In this document: piece by piece, positions 10,880-21,815 of the stretch
Layout: every line of letters starts with the position of its first letter
Numbering within the stretch: position 1 is the stretch's first letter
Source: Coccinella septempunctata
Lineage: Eukaryota > Arthropoda > Insecta > Coleoptera > Coccinellidae
NCBI RefSeq assembly: GCF_907165205.1
Contig: NC_058189.1
Span: 59,327,315-59,391,314, forward strand
Direction of reading: 5' to 3'
DNA: 64,000 bases
Translations under genes and position numbers: made by a program
Notes under the pieces: model-generated
Database searches by the model: none
What the model saw: only the letters and a program-made list of their open reading frames with translations
What the model was told of the DNA's origin: nothing

Positions 10880-11843
10880 TTAGTAAACATTGTAAGATTC
10901 TCCTTCAAGCACTTCAGAAAGTTACTAGTTGCACCTCGATTTTCACATATAACTTATTACGGGTAAAATCGCAAAGGAATCGAAAAAAAAAACGATAAAA
11001 TTCGACAATGAGAGTTTTAAATTACAAATATTGTTTATGGAAGTGTGGTGTGAAAAACATGGATAGAGCAAAGAATCACATTATTCTTCTTTTTATGAAA
11101 AACCATAGATTCTTCAGGAATTGCTAGGGATACACGGCACCTATTTTTTCTCAATAAGACTCCAGTGTTTTGAGATTAAACTCGTGGAGTTGATATGGAA
11201 CCAGGAGGATATCTTCCAAACGAAGAGTACGTCATTTATGAAACTTTGCAGGCAAGTACAATGACGCCTAATGCATCTGATGCAATACTTTCTGTTACTA
11301 CTGTATCTCCCGTTTCAATTTAAATGCCACACCATTTATATATTTGTATATTAAAACACCCTGTTATTTCGACTTCCTACATACTGAATTTAGTAGAAAT
11401 AATTTGAGAAAACTAATACTCAATCATTTTACAGTTCCCTAAAGAATGCTTCAGTGCCAAATTTGTTATGGAATGATTTTACTAATAGCATTGCATTGCG
11501 TTCTGCGATTTCCCAGTTCCTGAATGAACGCTGATTCTCTTTCAGAATCATGACAAATATCACACACTTCTTCATGATTTTCTAACACGATCTTAATGAT
11601 TCTTTTCTATATTTCATTGTTATAAATGAATCATTCTCAATGGACAATTTACTTCTGTCAATTAGTTTGGTTACATTCATCTACTAAATAGTAACATTGT
11701 ATTCATAAAAAGGATTATTCATCTTATAACTCGTTTTTATTCTCATCAGTTTGAAGTAATTAAATCAAACTGAACTGAAATAACCAATAGATTTTTCTAA
11801 TCTAATGCATTAACACTTTAAACTTCGAATTAAGAAATACAAC
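10880..11843. other. Intergenic, A/T-rich
   Basis: No gene. A repeat end, AAAACACCCTGTTA, is seen near 11352-11368. Nothing else recognised. Confidence 0.5.
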
Positions 11844-12508
11844 ACGTACAAATATTTCAACAGTAGATTTTTGGAGACAAACTGTTTTTTTTTCACCATT
11901 TTGTCCGAATTAGCTCCTTTCAAAAGATACATGCTGTTGAAAAACCATAAAAAAATGATATTTTTGTTTAATCTCACAAATGGTTTCATCGAATGAAATG
12001 AGTTTCGGAATATAGTTTTTTATTTATTTGCTGATTCATTTCCGAACACAGATATCACCCAAGTCTTTCAGCTTTCTCATTATGACCATTACGTACCATA
12101 AAAATACCAAAAATTCAAAGATCCCAACTCTTGGAAGTTGCAGTCTTTCTAAAGAATATTTGAACATTTTGTAAAATAAAAGTATTCTTTATATTTTCTC
12201 TTATAATGCACCGTTTTCGAGTAATTTGATGTTCAAAAATTGAAAAATATCTGTGAAATTTGAAAAATTAGTTACTTTGGCTGAACACAACTTTGTTTAA
12301 AAGATCAACAGATGTGTAGTGTCACAGATTTGGGTAGTTATATTGAAGGTTATTTTGTTTCTCCGGGGTTGGCATAACTCATTATGAAAACTTAAAATGG
12401 CTTTATCTTTTTTAGGGTCGAATCAGAAAAAAAATGATATAGGAAAAAAGTATTGTTTTTCCTCAAGAATCTACTGTTAGAATATTGGTACGAGTAAAAG
12501 ACACACAA
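11844..12508 (+). repeat. Family A MITE, near full length
   Basis: The left end is damaged but recognisable (CGTACAAATATTTCAACAG). It continues into ACATGCTGTTGAAAAACC, TTCATCGAATGAAATGAG and ACCATTACGTACCATAAAA, then GGGTTGGCATAACTCATTATG, and ends with GAATATTGGTACGAGTAAAAG. Same orientation as the copy at 42504. Confidence 0.85.
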
Positions 12509-12601
12509 AAATTAATTTGAAGTATTAATGCTTGAAAAAACTCAAGTGTTAGGTTTCCAGAGGTGGAATAGCTCATTATGAAAACTTTGAATAACAATAG
12601 T

Positions 12602-13322
12602 TCCTTTCGTCTGTTTCTCAGTGTACTGTAATCTACACTACACTTTGCATCAGCTGATTTTCAGTGTAATTGCGAAAACGAATGAAAAAAACACTGATGT
12701 TAGGTTGTCACGCTCATAGACTAATAATTTTGATTTAATATATGCCATATGGCTACGTTTCTCAGAAGATTTGTTACTTTATCATCCTCTTATGAAGTGA
12801 TGAACTTATCGCAAATTTTAAATTTAATCGTATTCATTTTGAAGTAGATTACTGCGACGTCCGTAACATTAACATCAAATTTTGCATTTCACACCACAGA
12901 ACACAAATATTACACCTCATTTCTTAGAACATAGATACATGGAATGGACATTCAGTGCTACAAATGAATGTTTTGTAGTGCAAACATTCGATGCTTCTCC
13001 GTCTAGCGCGACACTAAGGCAGTGGCGTTAAATTGAAAAATTTACATACTTCCTAATGTATTCGTACTGAAAATTGATGCGACACTGATGTCCAAATCAA
13101 CTGTCTCAATTGTGATTGGCGACACTGAGCAACTATCTCACTCCAGTCTTTGGAATGTTTATTCTCTATTCCATGTATCTGTGTTCTAAGCCTCATTCCG
13201 ACTAGGTGCAGATAAACCACACCTCCTCTACACTGGTGTAAATCCAATCAGTAAACGAACACTAAAATCGAGTGTAAATTACACCAAGTGTAGAAAAGTG
13301 CTACACTAAGCAAACGAAAGGA
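12602..13322. mobile_element. Unclassified TIR element with CCTTTCGT ends
   Basis: It starts TCCTTTCGTCTGTTTCTCAG and ends with the complement of TCCTTTCGTTTGCTTAGTG. Subterminal regions on both sides are rich in TACACT/AGTGTA. It interrupts family A, which fixes both borders. I could not find a clear target duplication. It contains a second element at 12923-13190. No transposase remnant. Confidence 0.65.
12923..13190. mobile_element. 268-bp MITE with 26-bp TIRs and 8-bp duplication
   Basis: Ends CTTAGAACATAGATACATGG and the complement of CTTAGAACACAGATACATGG, with two mismatches over 26 bp. Flanks are CCTCATTT (12915-12922) and CCTCATTC (13191-13198), a 7/8 duplication. It lies within the element at 12602, itself within family A: three levels of nesting. 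Confidence 0.82.
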
Positions 13323-13420
13323 CCTTATATCTTTTTATCTACGTCGAATCGGAGAAGAATAGTAAAGGAAAAAAGTGTTCCTTTTGACCTCAAGAATCTA
13401 CTGTTCAAATATGTTCAAGG

Positions 13421-14468
13421 CAAAAAATTTGAGGTAATGGGAAGTCGACAATTTTGAGAAATGAAGATGGTAAGGGAGTAGGGACCTCATGATTTCACCC
13501 CAAAATTCAATACTCAATGTTTTATAGGGGAGGTCATGCTTAGGAGACGGAAAATAATGTCAGAATCAGCCTATGCCTGAATTAGCTTCAGCTTTTCAGC
13601 CAAGATCAGAAACTAGCGAACCCATAAATGGTCTCATCGAAACGTAACACTCTCTATAACACCCTGGGACCTAATTCGCTGATTCACATTTTCTCCCTGG
13701 CAGTATCAGGAATGTGCGGAACCCGCCGAAGTATTGAAAATTCCCAATAACGTTTCATCCCCGAAAAATACATCGTTACCCGAGGCGCCCCATCCCGCAG
13801 GAAGAGAAAAACCGTGTCTGCCAGCTATTCCCGGCACCTCTTGTACTTGACACGGGGGATGTGGGAGGACGTTGCGTGTGCCAGTCAGCCCGAATGTGTG
13901 CATTTTCATATGTGACATCCGAAGATGGGGTAGGGGCGCCAGGGGGCGGCCATGAGGCTGTGTGGCGGCCGTTTCCATGGCTACCAGCCCGGCTCAGGGG
14001 GTGGCTGCCCTGCCGTTGATCTGCAGCGGGCCCTGCATCAATACTAGCTATTGCTACATCCAGCTATACTCTCGATATGTGTAGTCTCTTCTCCTCTGCC
14101 CCCTCAGCCGTATGAAGAGCAAATATGTTGCTTATTTGATATACTCGGGGACGGGAGACACTGAATAAGATGGGTGATTGAAATTCTACGATGGACGAAT
14201 ATTCTCCATTATTCGGTCTCGCATCAGTTTCGCTATAGGGAAACAACGCTGGAAAATGTTTGATTTCGATGAGCCCATGTCAATGCGGTCGCAGCAGTAT
14301 ATTGGATTATGCAATTTTCAGAAGCTCACGTAAAATTCAGTATTTGATATTTGATTTAGAATTTAACTATTCGTGAGCATTCTAAGCAGGAAATATCCAT
14401 ATCCCATATTTATTCTAAGTTTCCTTTTTTCCTCAGTCGGAATGATGACTCTTTTTTTTGATATCCAG
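13421..14468. other. Intergenic with G/C-rich island
   Basis: 13680-14060 is markedly G/C-rich (GGCGCCAGGGGGCGGCC style runs, CCATGGCTACCAGCCCGG) compared with flanking DNA. It may be retained non-coding sequence. The open frame on the minus strand at 13706-13978 follows base composition and shows no domain. Confidence 0.45.
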
Positions 14469-15043
14469 CTTTGACTGGTACGAATATTTCAATAGTAGAT
14501 TTTTGAGGCCCAAAAAAAACACTTTTTTCCTTCGCCATTTTTTCCGAATCGGCACGATTTAAAAGATACAGGCTGTTGAAAAACCATAAAAAAGGTTATT
14601 TTTAGTTCTATCTCACAAAAGATTTTACCGAATGAAATGAATTTAGAAATATAGTTTTCAATTTATTTGATGAAACTTTTTCGAACACAAGATATCACCC
14701 ACGTCTTTCAGTTTCATCATAAACGTTTTGTAAAATAAAAGTTTTCTTCATATATTCTCGAATAATGCGCTGTTTTCGAGTAATATCTGTGAAATCCTAA
14801 AAATTGGGTACTTTGACCGAATGCAACTCTTTCTAAAAGATCCACAGATGTATAGAGTCACAGATTTAGCTAGTTTTTTCTCAAGGTTTATCCAGGGGTG
14901 TTACAGCTCATTACGAAATCTTAAAATGGCTAAATCTCTTTATCAGGGCTGAATCGGAAAAATTAGCACAGGAAAAAAGTATTTCTTTTGATCTCAAGAA
15001 TCTTTTGTAAAAATATTAGTACGAGTCAAAGACTCACTGTATA
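14469..15043 (+). repeat. Family A MITE, internally shortened
   Basis: Begins CTTTGACTGGTACGAATATT and ends TATTAGTACGAGTCAAAGAC. It lacks part of the middle: CTTTCAGTTTCATCATAAACG jumps straight to the TTTTGTAAAATAAAAG segment, so the piece with the ACCATTACGTACC motif is deleted. Confidence 0.85.
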
Positions 15044-16500
15044 GTCTAAAAACGGGATTGGAGGTTGCTACTTATATTTTTTCAAAATGAATATTTTTGT
15101 ATTTTACCAAAGAAGACTATTTTGGGGCATCATTCTTGTCACTTAGTTTTGGCTCATTCAATTCTCTTGTCAAATTATGAATAATACCTATTCAGTTTTA
15201 CCTCACACTCAAAAATGCATGTTGCATGTTGCTCACAATAAGAATGCGTTGAGACACAGTAGAAACAAATGTTCAATTTCCCATATTTTGTCCTAGTAGC
15301 TCATTCCTTGACTGCTTAATATAATGCTTTACTACTATAAAAATATGTGAAATTCATAAAAAAATTGCATTGTTTCAATAGTTCCATTATTTTTATGAGT
15401 ATTAGAAACAATATATTTTCTATAAATTTTTTTAACCTGCCAAAAATTTGCCACTTCTGAAACCTTACCAAGACTTTTGCTATTGCTCGCTTATTTTTTT
15501 TCCATTGGCATTTTTAGCCGAGGAGCTGTAGTTACACGTTAGTTTTGCCGGCTAAAGATAGAAGAAACTAGCATTAGCATATGCTCGAAGCTTAACCTAA
15601 CTTTAGCCGCCTAATTTTAACTTGAGGTTCACACCTATCTTCAGCCGTAATATATATATAGAAAACTAATTAAAATATGATTAAAATAACTCAAGAAAGA
15701 TAATGGGCACAAAATCTTCACCACGAAAAGAACAATCAAAAAGAAAAAGTTATCAATATTCAATATCAGAAGTTGATAAGCATGTAACGAAAACCCTCAC
15801 GATGAAGGAAACTTAAAACAAACTCTTATTACCGAAAGATTCGTGCAACCTTCTACTCTACAATTCCGTACAGCCTACAACATACTTATTACGATTCTAG
15901 TCCAAATCGAAATGATCGTGCCTCTTCTAGTATAACCTCGGCTTGAATTAGGCGTCACGTAGATTTCATTTCTTGTCTAAATTCGTATTCCTTCAACCTA
16001 TCGTTTTTTGTCTGGAAATGCTCAGTTTAGAAGATACAGGGCTCAACATGCCAAAGAGCAGAGTAGTCCGATTATTTTCGAAAAACTTTTATTTGGAATT
16101 GGCTATTTGATGTGAGTCATATTATACCTACAGTTTGTAAATGAATAGTTGCGAAAAATTTTGAGTAGTGTGGGTCTTTTACATAATTTTCTTTGAACAG
16201 TCCCTGCTAAGGTACACCATCCTTAAGATGGTACCTGAAAGCAAATTAGAATTTCTTTCTAAAAGCAACGGTTTTCGAGTAAAATCCTATCAGCAGGTAC
16301 GGTATGTGAGTCTTATAGGCTGAAATTATCTTAGAACTGCTGAATTTCATTTCTATCGTTAAACCGAAATTTTTTTGGAAGAGCTATTTTTTACGAAGAA
16401 TTTTTCACCACTATTCATTCAAACCCTGTACACCTTTTTGAATCTATAACCCATGCACAGTCAGTTTCAACTTCACAACTCAGATGCTTTCATCGGAGAG
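15044..16500. other. Intergenic, A/T-rich
   Basis: No gene. Between 15507 and 15650 there are several mutually inverted TTTAGCCG / CGGCTAAAG and CTAAAGATAG / CTATCTTCAG motifs, perhaps a decayed palindromic repeat. Near 16421 an ACCCTGTACACC repeat end is visible. Confidence 0.45.
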
Positions 16501-17320
16501 AATCCCGATAGAGATTCACTTGTTGCAGGGAAAATCCTCATTTCAATTATGGATTTTCATCGTGTGAAGCCACAACTACCAAACATCCAAAGTAATCCAA
16601 AATATTAATGTGTGCAATTGAGGCTAAGAGTTTTCCAACGGAGATTGAGCTTGTAGACATCACAAACTCCACGTAATCCAAAAAAAACACGAACAACAAC
16701 CTCCAAACCCACCCAGCTGTTCTCCTAACCTTCACCTTCAAAACTCGGTTCAAAACTGAGAAGCCCGCGAAGCGCCTCAAGCTTGGAGCGATTAAACTTC
16801 TCCCTAATCTCGAATTGGGTTAATTGGATGCAAGAGACAACTGAATCTTGGAGTGAGCAGCGGTGGTGGGGGGACGTTTGGGAGGAGGAAGGAAACGAGC
16901 ATCATCGGCAAAGTTCGTTAAGGGCTGAATGAAATGTGGATAACGTGGGGCCAGCGTACGCTCGCACCTTCACGGCGATTCATTCATTCCCAGCCATCCC
17001 CCTGCCTCCGCCGCAACCCCCGCGCCGTTTGGAGTTTACGGGCGAACTTCCACCCCTCCTTCCGCGGGGTGTTTAAGTCGATGAGTTTCCCATTTTAAAA
17101 TTAAAACCGATGAACGGGCCGTGACCTAGATGTGAGGGCCTTGCCCTCGATTTCGAGGTTTGTTTGAGTGCACTTTTTTCATCCTTTATCGATTCGAACT
17201 TTCCAGTTTGTGGAAGGGTTGGGGGAGTGGCGAATATACCAAATGATAGAGGGAGGTTCAATTAGAGTGCAAGGTTCAAAGGTTCAGTGAACACGATGTT
17301 CTGTAGCAAAGCACCAAAAC
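16501..17320. other. G/C-rich island, non-coding
   Basis: 16850-17060 contains purine-rich then pyrimidine-rich G/C tracts (GGTGGTGGGGGGACG; CCCCCTGCCTCCGCCGC; CCCGCGCCGTTTGG). No ORF with domain support. The contrast with the A/T-rich surroundings suggests a retained functional non-coding segment, but this is inference. Confidence 0.35.
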
Positions 17321-17419
17321 TTGTGTGCCCTTCAGCAGTCCTGTCAAAGTCAGCTGTTTCGAAATGCTCTATCACCCCATTTAACCTGTGTGCCTTTCTC
17401 ACCTAGAAACTGGGTTGGA

Positions 17420-18480
17420 CATATGAGGATATTGTATCAACTGGACTCAAACCTCTTGGCAAAACCATCGGATGTTATGCTAATCATCTTTGATTTCGAA
17501 ACGCCCTTTGAAAAGCTCATAGCTAACCTTCCAAGTGAAATAAGTTTCGTAAATCGTCTGGACAAAAGTCACATGGTTTAATGATGGATCAAAATCAGAA
17601 AGAGGCACTGCCATTGGTATATGTGGACCTAAACTGAGTGTCTCTAAAGCACTGGGAAGTGAACCCTCTATTTTACAGACCGAGACACTGGCTGTTTACG
17701 TATGCGCTCAGTAATGTCTTGAAATTTACCTCAAAGGGGTAAGTATCTATATCACCATTGACAGCCAGGCCACGCTGAGGTCCCTGGAATCACAATGACA
17801 GAGATTTCTACTAACATGGGCCCTAATACCATTAAGCTAGAGGCTAGAGGCAATAGAGTGACTCTACAATGGGAAGCAGGGCATTTTGATGTTGAAGGAA
17901 ATGAAAAAGCCGATGAACTTGCAAAAAGAGCATCAAGGTTAACACCTGCTGGACCTTAACCCTTCTGTGGGCTTGGAGAAGGCCAATATAAGATAGGTTC
18001 AACAATGGGAGTTGAACAACAGAATACCCCTCTGGAAAAACAATCCTGGACTTACTGAGTCAAATGAATCCGTGATGATTTCAGCGACCTTTATCAGAAA
18101 GCTGCTGAAGCTGTAACGAACTGAGCTTCGGGTGATGGTGGGACTGCTGACGGGGCACTGTCGGTACAAATATCATTTGTACCCTTGGAAAAGTCAGCAG
18201 ATGAGATTTGTAGGCTCTGTGGTTCAGAAGCAGAAACAGATGAACACAAGGTATGCAAGTATCCAGAGCTGGCTGGCTTAAAAACCATTCATATGGGAAA
18301 ACCGGTCCTGGATACTCACGAGGTAACGGCCAAGGCTGACATTCGAAATTACAAAAGGTCGATCCTAAGCAACGAGAGAAGCGTTTTGGTTTTTTGTTTT
18401 AAAACGGAGCTTAGGACATATTATATCTTTTACTATATAATTTTAACGATAAAAACTCAGGAAACAATAAAGTTTTTAAA
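17420..18480 (+). pseudogene. LINE C-terminal half: RNase H and zinc knuckle, decayed
   Basis: Plus-strand motifs in several frames give the 3' part of a LINE open reading frame. The RNase H domain shows the first acidic block as WFNDGSKSERGTAIGICGP (about 17574), then a QTETLAVYVCA block, TIDSQATLRSL (about 17755), and GHFDVEGNEKADELAKRAS (about 17880-17938). The sequence continues with PFCGLGEGQY, LRVMVGLLTGHCRY (about 18125) and the zinc knuckle CRLCGSEAETDEHKVC (about 18208-18255), followed by PELAGL. Stops and frameshifts separate the blocks. Family knowledge: RNase H plus a CCHC-like tail is found in I/R1-type LINEs. It may belong to the same family as 2361-3150, but the two are separate copies on opposite strands. 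No poly-A tail seen. Confidence 0.8.
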
Positions 18481-19160
18481 TGAAATTGTCTTCATTTTTG
18501 AAGCAACGTAACTCTTCGAAAAAGCGTTTCTTGACATTGCACCATGGGAACTTTTCATCTTATTCTAACGTTCTCAAATTATATATCCAAATTTATCCTT
18601 GTATAAGGTAGTACCCTTACTTTTGGACATACCTAATTGTGGCCCACCTTTTAGTTTTAGGTTGAGTTAGTGATTATTTATTGAAACAATATTAAATTGA
18701 AATAATAATAATATTGATTATTCGTCGAAAAAGCAAAACCCAAGAGTAAATTCTCCGTGGATACACACTTCCTTCTCCAAAACCAATAAATTTATCGGTC
18801 GATACCCATACAGTTGGTTCTTTTCAATGAGGAATCGCAGGATAACGCACTCAACAGTTCACACGTCTGTCTACCTATGTAGCGGATGAAAAGGGAATGA
18901 TCAGATAAAGGGCTCCAAATGACATGAAATTGAGGGGAACAGATAGATTTTAATGCCGTTTATCTCCTTCAGATGGATGTATTGTGTGCAATCCGACCTT
19001 TTATTTGTGGAATTGTGCGGATACAAGTGAATTCGAGAGTCAATTTCATCCGGGAGTGGCATGAAATCAATACCCTTGATAATTAGCCCAATTCAAAAAT
19101 TGAGTCACTCGATTGGTATTTTTTTCAGTAGCTCTATCTTGGAATTTAAGTTGTTATAGT
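18481..19160. other. Intergenic, no gene recognised
   Basis: A/T-rich. No ORF or repeat boundary that I can support. Confidence 0.45.
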
Positions 19161-19169
19161 AATTGACTG

Positions 19170-19345
19170 TTTCAAAAATGTATAGTCCATTCATGGAAAT
19201 TTGACATATTCCACACTGTATAGGGTATTGAAGATTATGACACTTATTCTTTGATTTTAATTTGAATCGGCGCTATGTTGTCCGTTCTACATGAAGGTCT
19301 AGTAATTATGTATTTCTGACAATATGAATTCAGTTCGGAAAATAA
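19170..19345 (-). repeat. Family X repeat, degenerate copy
   Basis: TCCATTCATGGAAATTTGAC, ACACTGTATAGGGTA, CGCTATGTTGTCCGTTCTAC and AATTATGTATTTC line up with the segments at 50886-51080 and (inverted) 47050-47235. Boundaries are approximate. Confidence 0.55.
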
Positions 19346-19882
19346 ATGTATTCGAAATTATGTGATTAACATTATTAACGTTTTTATAAACTGATTTAAA
19401 AGAATCCTCATCTAGCTATTTGCATGAAATGAAAAGTACAAGTGATCTGTCTTTATTGAATAAACAGAGTGACTCTTTAACCCGTTCAATTATTTTAACA
19501 GAAGATTCTTGAGGTCAAGAGAAACACTTTACACCATTTCTCACGATTGGGCCCTGATAAAAAAATATAGTAATTTTAAGTTTTCATAACGAGCTATGCC
19601 ACCCCTGGAAAAAAAAATTACCATCAGAATAACTAGACAAATCTGTGACACTGAACATTTGTGGATCTTTTAAATAGAGTTTCATTCTGTCAAAGTACCC
19701 GATTTTTCGAATTTCAAATTTATTTTTTATTTTTAAATATCAAATTACTCGAAAACGGAGCAATACACGAGAATATACGAGGATATATCGAAAAATTCTT
19801 AGCCTACTATAGAACCAAACAAAAATTCAATGTAAAAATATTTTATTACTCAACATATTCTCCTCTTAATTGCATACATTTA

Positions 19883-20941
19883 TTACAGCGAACCTGCAAC
19901 GTCTATAGACTTAAAAAAAAATGTTCCTTCTTGCTCTGCAAACCAGACCTGCACAGCTTTTATAACCTCCTCGTTGGAAGAAAATTTACGACCTTTTAAA
20001 CTTTTTGTCAGTTGAGGAAAGAGATGATAGTCGGATGGAGTTAAATCTGGTGAATAAGGGGGGTGTTCTAGTAATTCAAACCCTACATCACGAATTTTTT
20101 GCATGGCAACAAGAGGTTTGTGCGCAGGGTCGTTGTTCTGCAAAAACAAAACCAATTTGGATAGCTTTCCGCGTCTTTTCCCTTCAATTTCTTCCCGTAG
20201 AGTGGTCAGTAATATCGAATAGTAATCTCCGGTTATTGTTATACCCTTATCCAAAAAATCAATCTTGATTACTCCATGGCAATCCCAAAAAACTGAAGTA
20301 ACTTTTCCAGCAGATGTTTGGACGCGAAACTTCTTGGGTCTTGGAGAACCCGAGTGTGGCCATTCCACCGATTGTTGCTTTGTTTCTGGATCGTAGAAAT
20401 GTACCCAAGTCTCATCCATAGTAACAATTCGGTTTAAGAAGTCTACATCGTTTTCAAATCGAGCACAGATCGAACGCGATGCTTCTACCCTTGCACGCTT
20501 TCGGTCAACATTCAAACATTTGGGGATCCATTTTGCAGCAATTTTTCTCCTGTCCAAATTGACGTGAACTATGTATATGATGAACGCGTTAGTATGAAAT
20601 ATTCAGTGCTTCAGATATCCGTTTCAGCCCAATTCGACGGTCTGACAAAATCATGTCATGAACTGCATCGATATTTTCGGGGACTGACCAACACCTCCTA
20701 GAAGAGGAGGTGTTGGACTGACACAGAAACTGGCCTTCTCGATCGGTCATCAACTTCAATGGAAAATTTACCTCTTTTGAAGCTTGCAGTCCAATTTTTC
20801 ACGTTCGCATACGAAGGACATGGATCACCAAGGTTATTGAGCATATCTTCGTGAATCTGCTTACCTCTTAACCCTTTCAAATACAGGTACTTGATGATGG
20901 CTCGATACTCCAATTTTTCGATTTTCACAATTTCGGTGGAC
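19883..20941 (-). pseudogene. Mariner transposase (DD34D), inactivated
   Basis: Minus strand, ATG of MSTEIVKIEK at about 20941. The N-terminal DNA-binding part (YLYLKGLRGKQIHEDML, then VKNWTASFKRGKF) is open down to 20698. A 34-bp hairpin insertion (20688-20721) and a 4-bp insertion (GTAT, near 20573) then shift the frame. The catalytic half is open from 20557 to 19883: IAAKWIPKCLN, TMDETWVHFYDPETKQQ (first Asp), LFLQNNDPAHK, and YSPDLTPSDYHLF (third Asp). Exactly 34 residues separate positions two and three, as in DD34D mariners, but position two is Asn (AAC, 20135-20137) where the family has Asp, so this copy would be catalytically dead even if in frame. The usual length is about 345 residues, which this copy spans. 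Subfamily not assigned. Confidence 0.9.
20688..20721. repeat. 34-bp hairpin insertion inside mariner copy 2
   Basis: CCAACACCTCCT and AGGAGGTGTTGG are perfect 12-bp arms around a 5-base loop, followed by a repeat of the preceding ACTGA. The other two mariner copies lack this block (GACTGACACAG or its equivalent is continuous there). 34 is not a multiple of three, so it shifts the reading frame. Confidence 0.88.
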
Positions 20942-21368
20942 ATCTTCTTTCTTTTAATTCGTTCCGTAACTCTGGTATACTTTTTGACCTCAAACTTCAC
21001 ACTGACACTTCTAATGAGTTATCATTCGTTGCTATGGAAATCCAATAATTTTTGTGTGCTTGCAACTGGTCTAGGCTAACTAGATATCAATACATCCTCG
21101 TATAAAGAAAACTCTTGTTTTACAAAACATTCAAATATTCATTAGGTAGCGTCCAACTTAGTTTCAAGAGTTCGGTTCTTTGAATTTTTTGTATTTTTAT
21201 GGTACGTTATGGTCATAATGAGAAAACTAGAAGACGTGAGTGGTATCTTGCGTTCGAAAAAGATCCATCAAATAAATGAAAAACTAAATTAATTTCATTC
21301 GATGAAACCGTTTGTGAGATAGAACGGAAAAAATTTTTTTATGGTTTTTAAAAGCCTGTATTTTTTAA

Positions 21369-21713
21369 GATATCGATTGAAATTTATCCTGGGATGATTC
21401 TGCATTCTTGATTAACTTTTTAGGGTTTTCACTCCCAATCTCTAAAACAAAATCAATTAAAAATGAAATAAACGATTTGCTCCTGCGTAAATTCTTGCAC
21501 TAATTTGTCAGGAGCAAATCAACTAGAAAAAATTGTTGCCTGACAATGAACTGAAAATAAAGAACATTGAAATTATAATTTTATTTTGTTTACGTTTCCG
21601 AGTGTATATCAGACTCCTTCACCAGACGAAAAATAAATTTTTCGAAAATCTTCTGAAATGTATATTTTGTTTCAGAGATTGGGAGTGAAAACCCTGAAAA
21701 GTTTATTAAGAAA
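21369..21713. mobile_element. 345-bp insertion with long subterminal inverted repeat
   Basis: It interrupts family A between TGTATTTTTTAA (21357-21368) and TGTATCTTTTAA (21714-21725), an 11/12 direct repeat that looks like a target duplication. Inside, AGGGTTTTCACTCCCAATCT (about 21421) and its complement (about 21674) form arms of about 30 bp with one mismatch. Its first about 50 bases (GATATCGATT, GGGATGATTCTGCA) recur inverted at 24603-24641. No coding. Confidence 0.75.
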
Positions 21714-21815
21714 TGTATCTTTTAAACCGAGCGGGTTCGGATAATGGTAAAGAAAAAAAGCGTTTCTTAGACCTCAAGAATCTGCTGTTAAAATATTTAT
21801 ACGAATCAGAGACGT

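Larger units (their letters stand above)
12549..13420 (+). repeat. Family A MITE fragment split by an insertion
   Basis: The left piece (12549-12601) matches the GGGGTGGCACAGCTCATTATG segment of the family. The right piece (13323-13420) resumes at TTATATCTTTTTATC and runs through TTTTGACCTCAAGAATCTAC. The 721 bp between them are foreign. Confidence 0.75.
19776..21102 (-). mobile_element. Mariner copy 2, full length, inserted in family A
   Basis: 1327 bp flanked by TA on both sides (19774-19775 and 21103-21104), the normal mariner target duplication. The terminal repeats, TACGAGGATATATCG and the complement of TACGAGGATGTATTG, match at 22 of 29 positions and both reach TTAGCC. Because the family A sequence is known from sister copies, the exact insertion point is clear. 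The transposase runs on the minus strand. This is the most complete of the three copies. Confidence 0.92.
19464..21815 (-). repeat. Family A MITE containing two later insertions
   Basis: The left end, ACAGAGTGACTCTTTAACCCG, is followed by TTCTTGAGGTCAAGAGAAAC and ATAACGAGCTATGCCACCCC. The sequence is broken at 19774-21104 by mariner copy 2, resumes with TTTTACAAAACATTCAAATA, is broken again at 21369-21713, resumes with ATCTTTTAAACCGAGC and ends ATTTATACGAATCAGAGAC near 21815. Without the insertions it would be a normal copy of about 0.68 kb. Confidence 0.85.
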
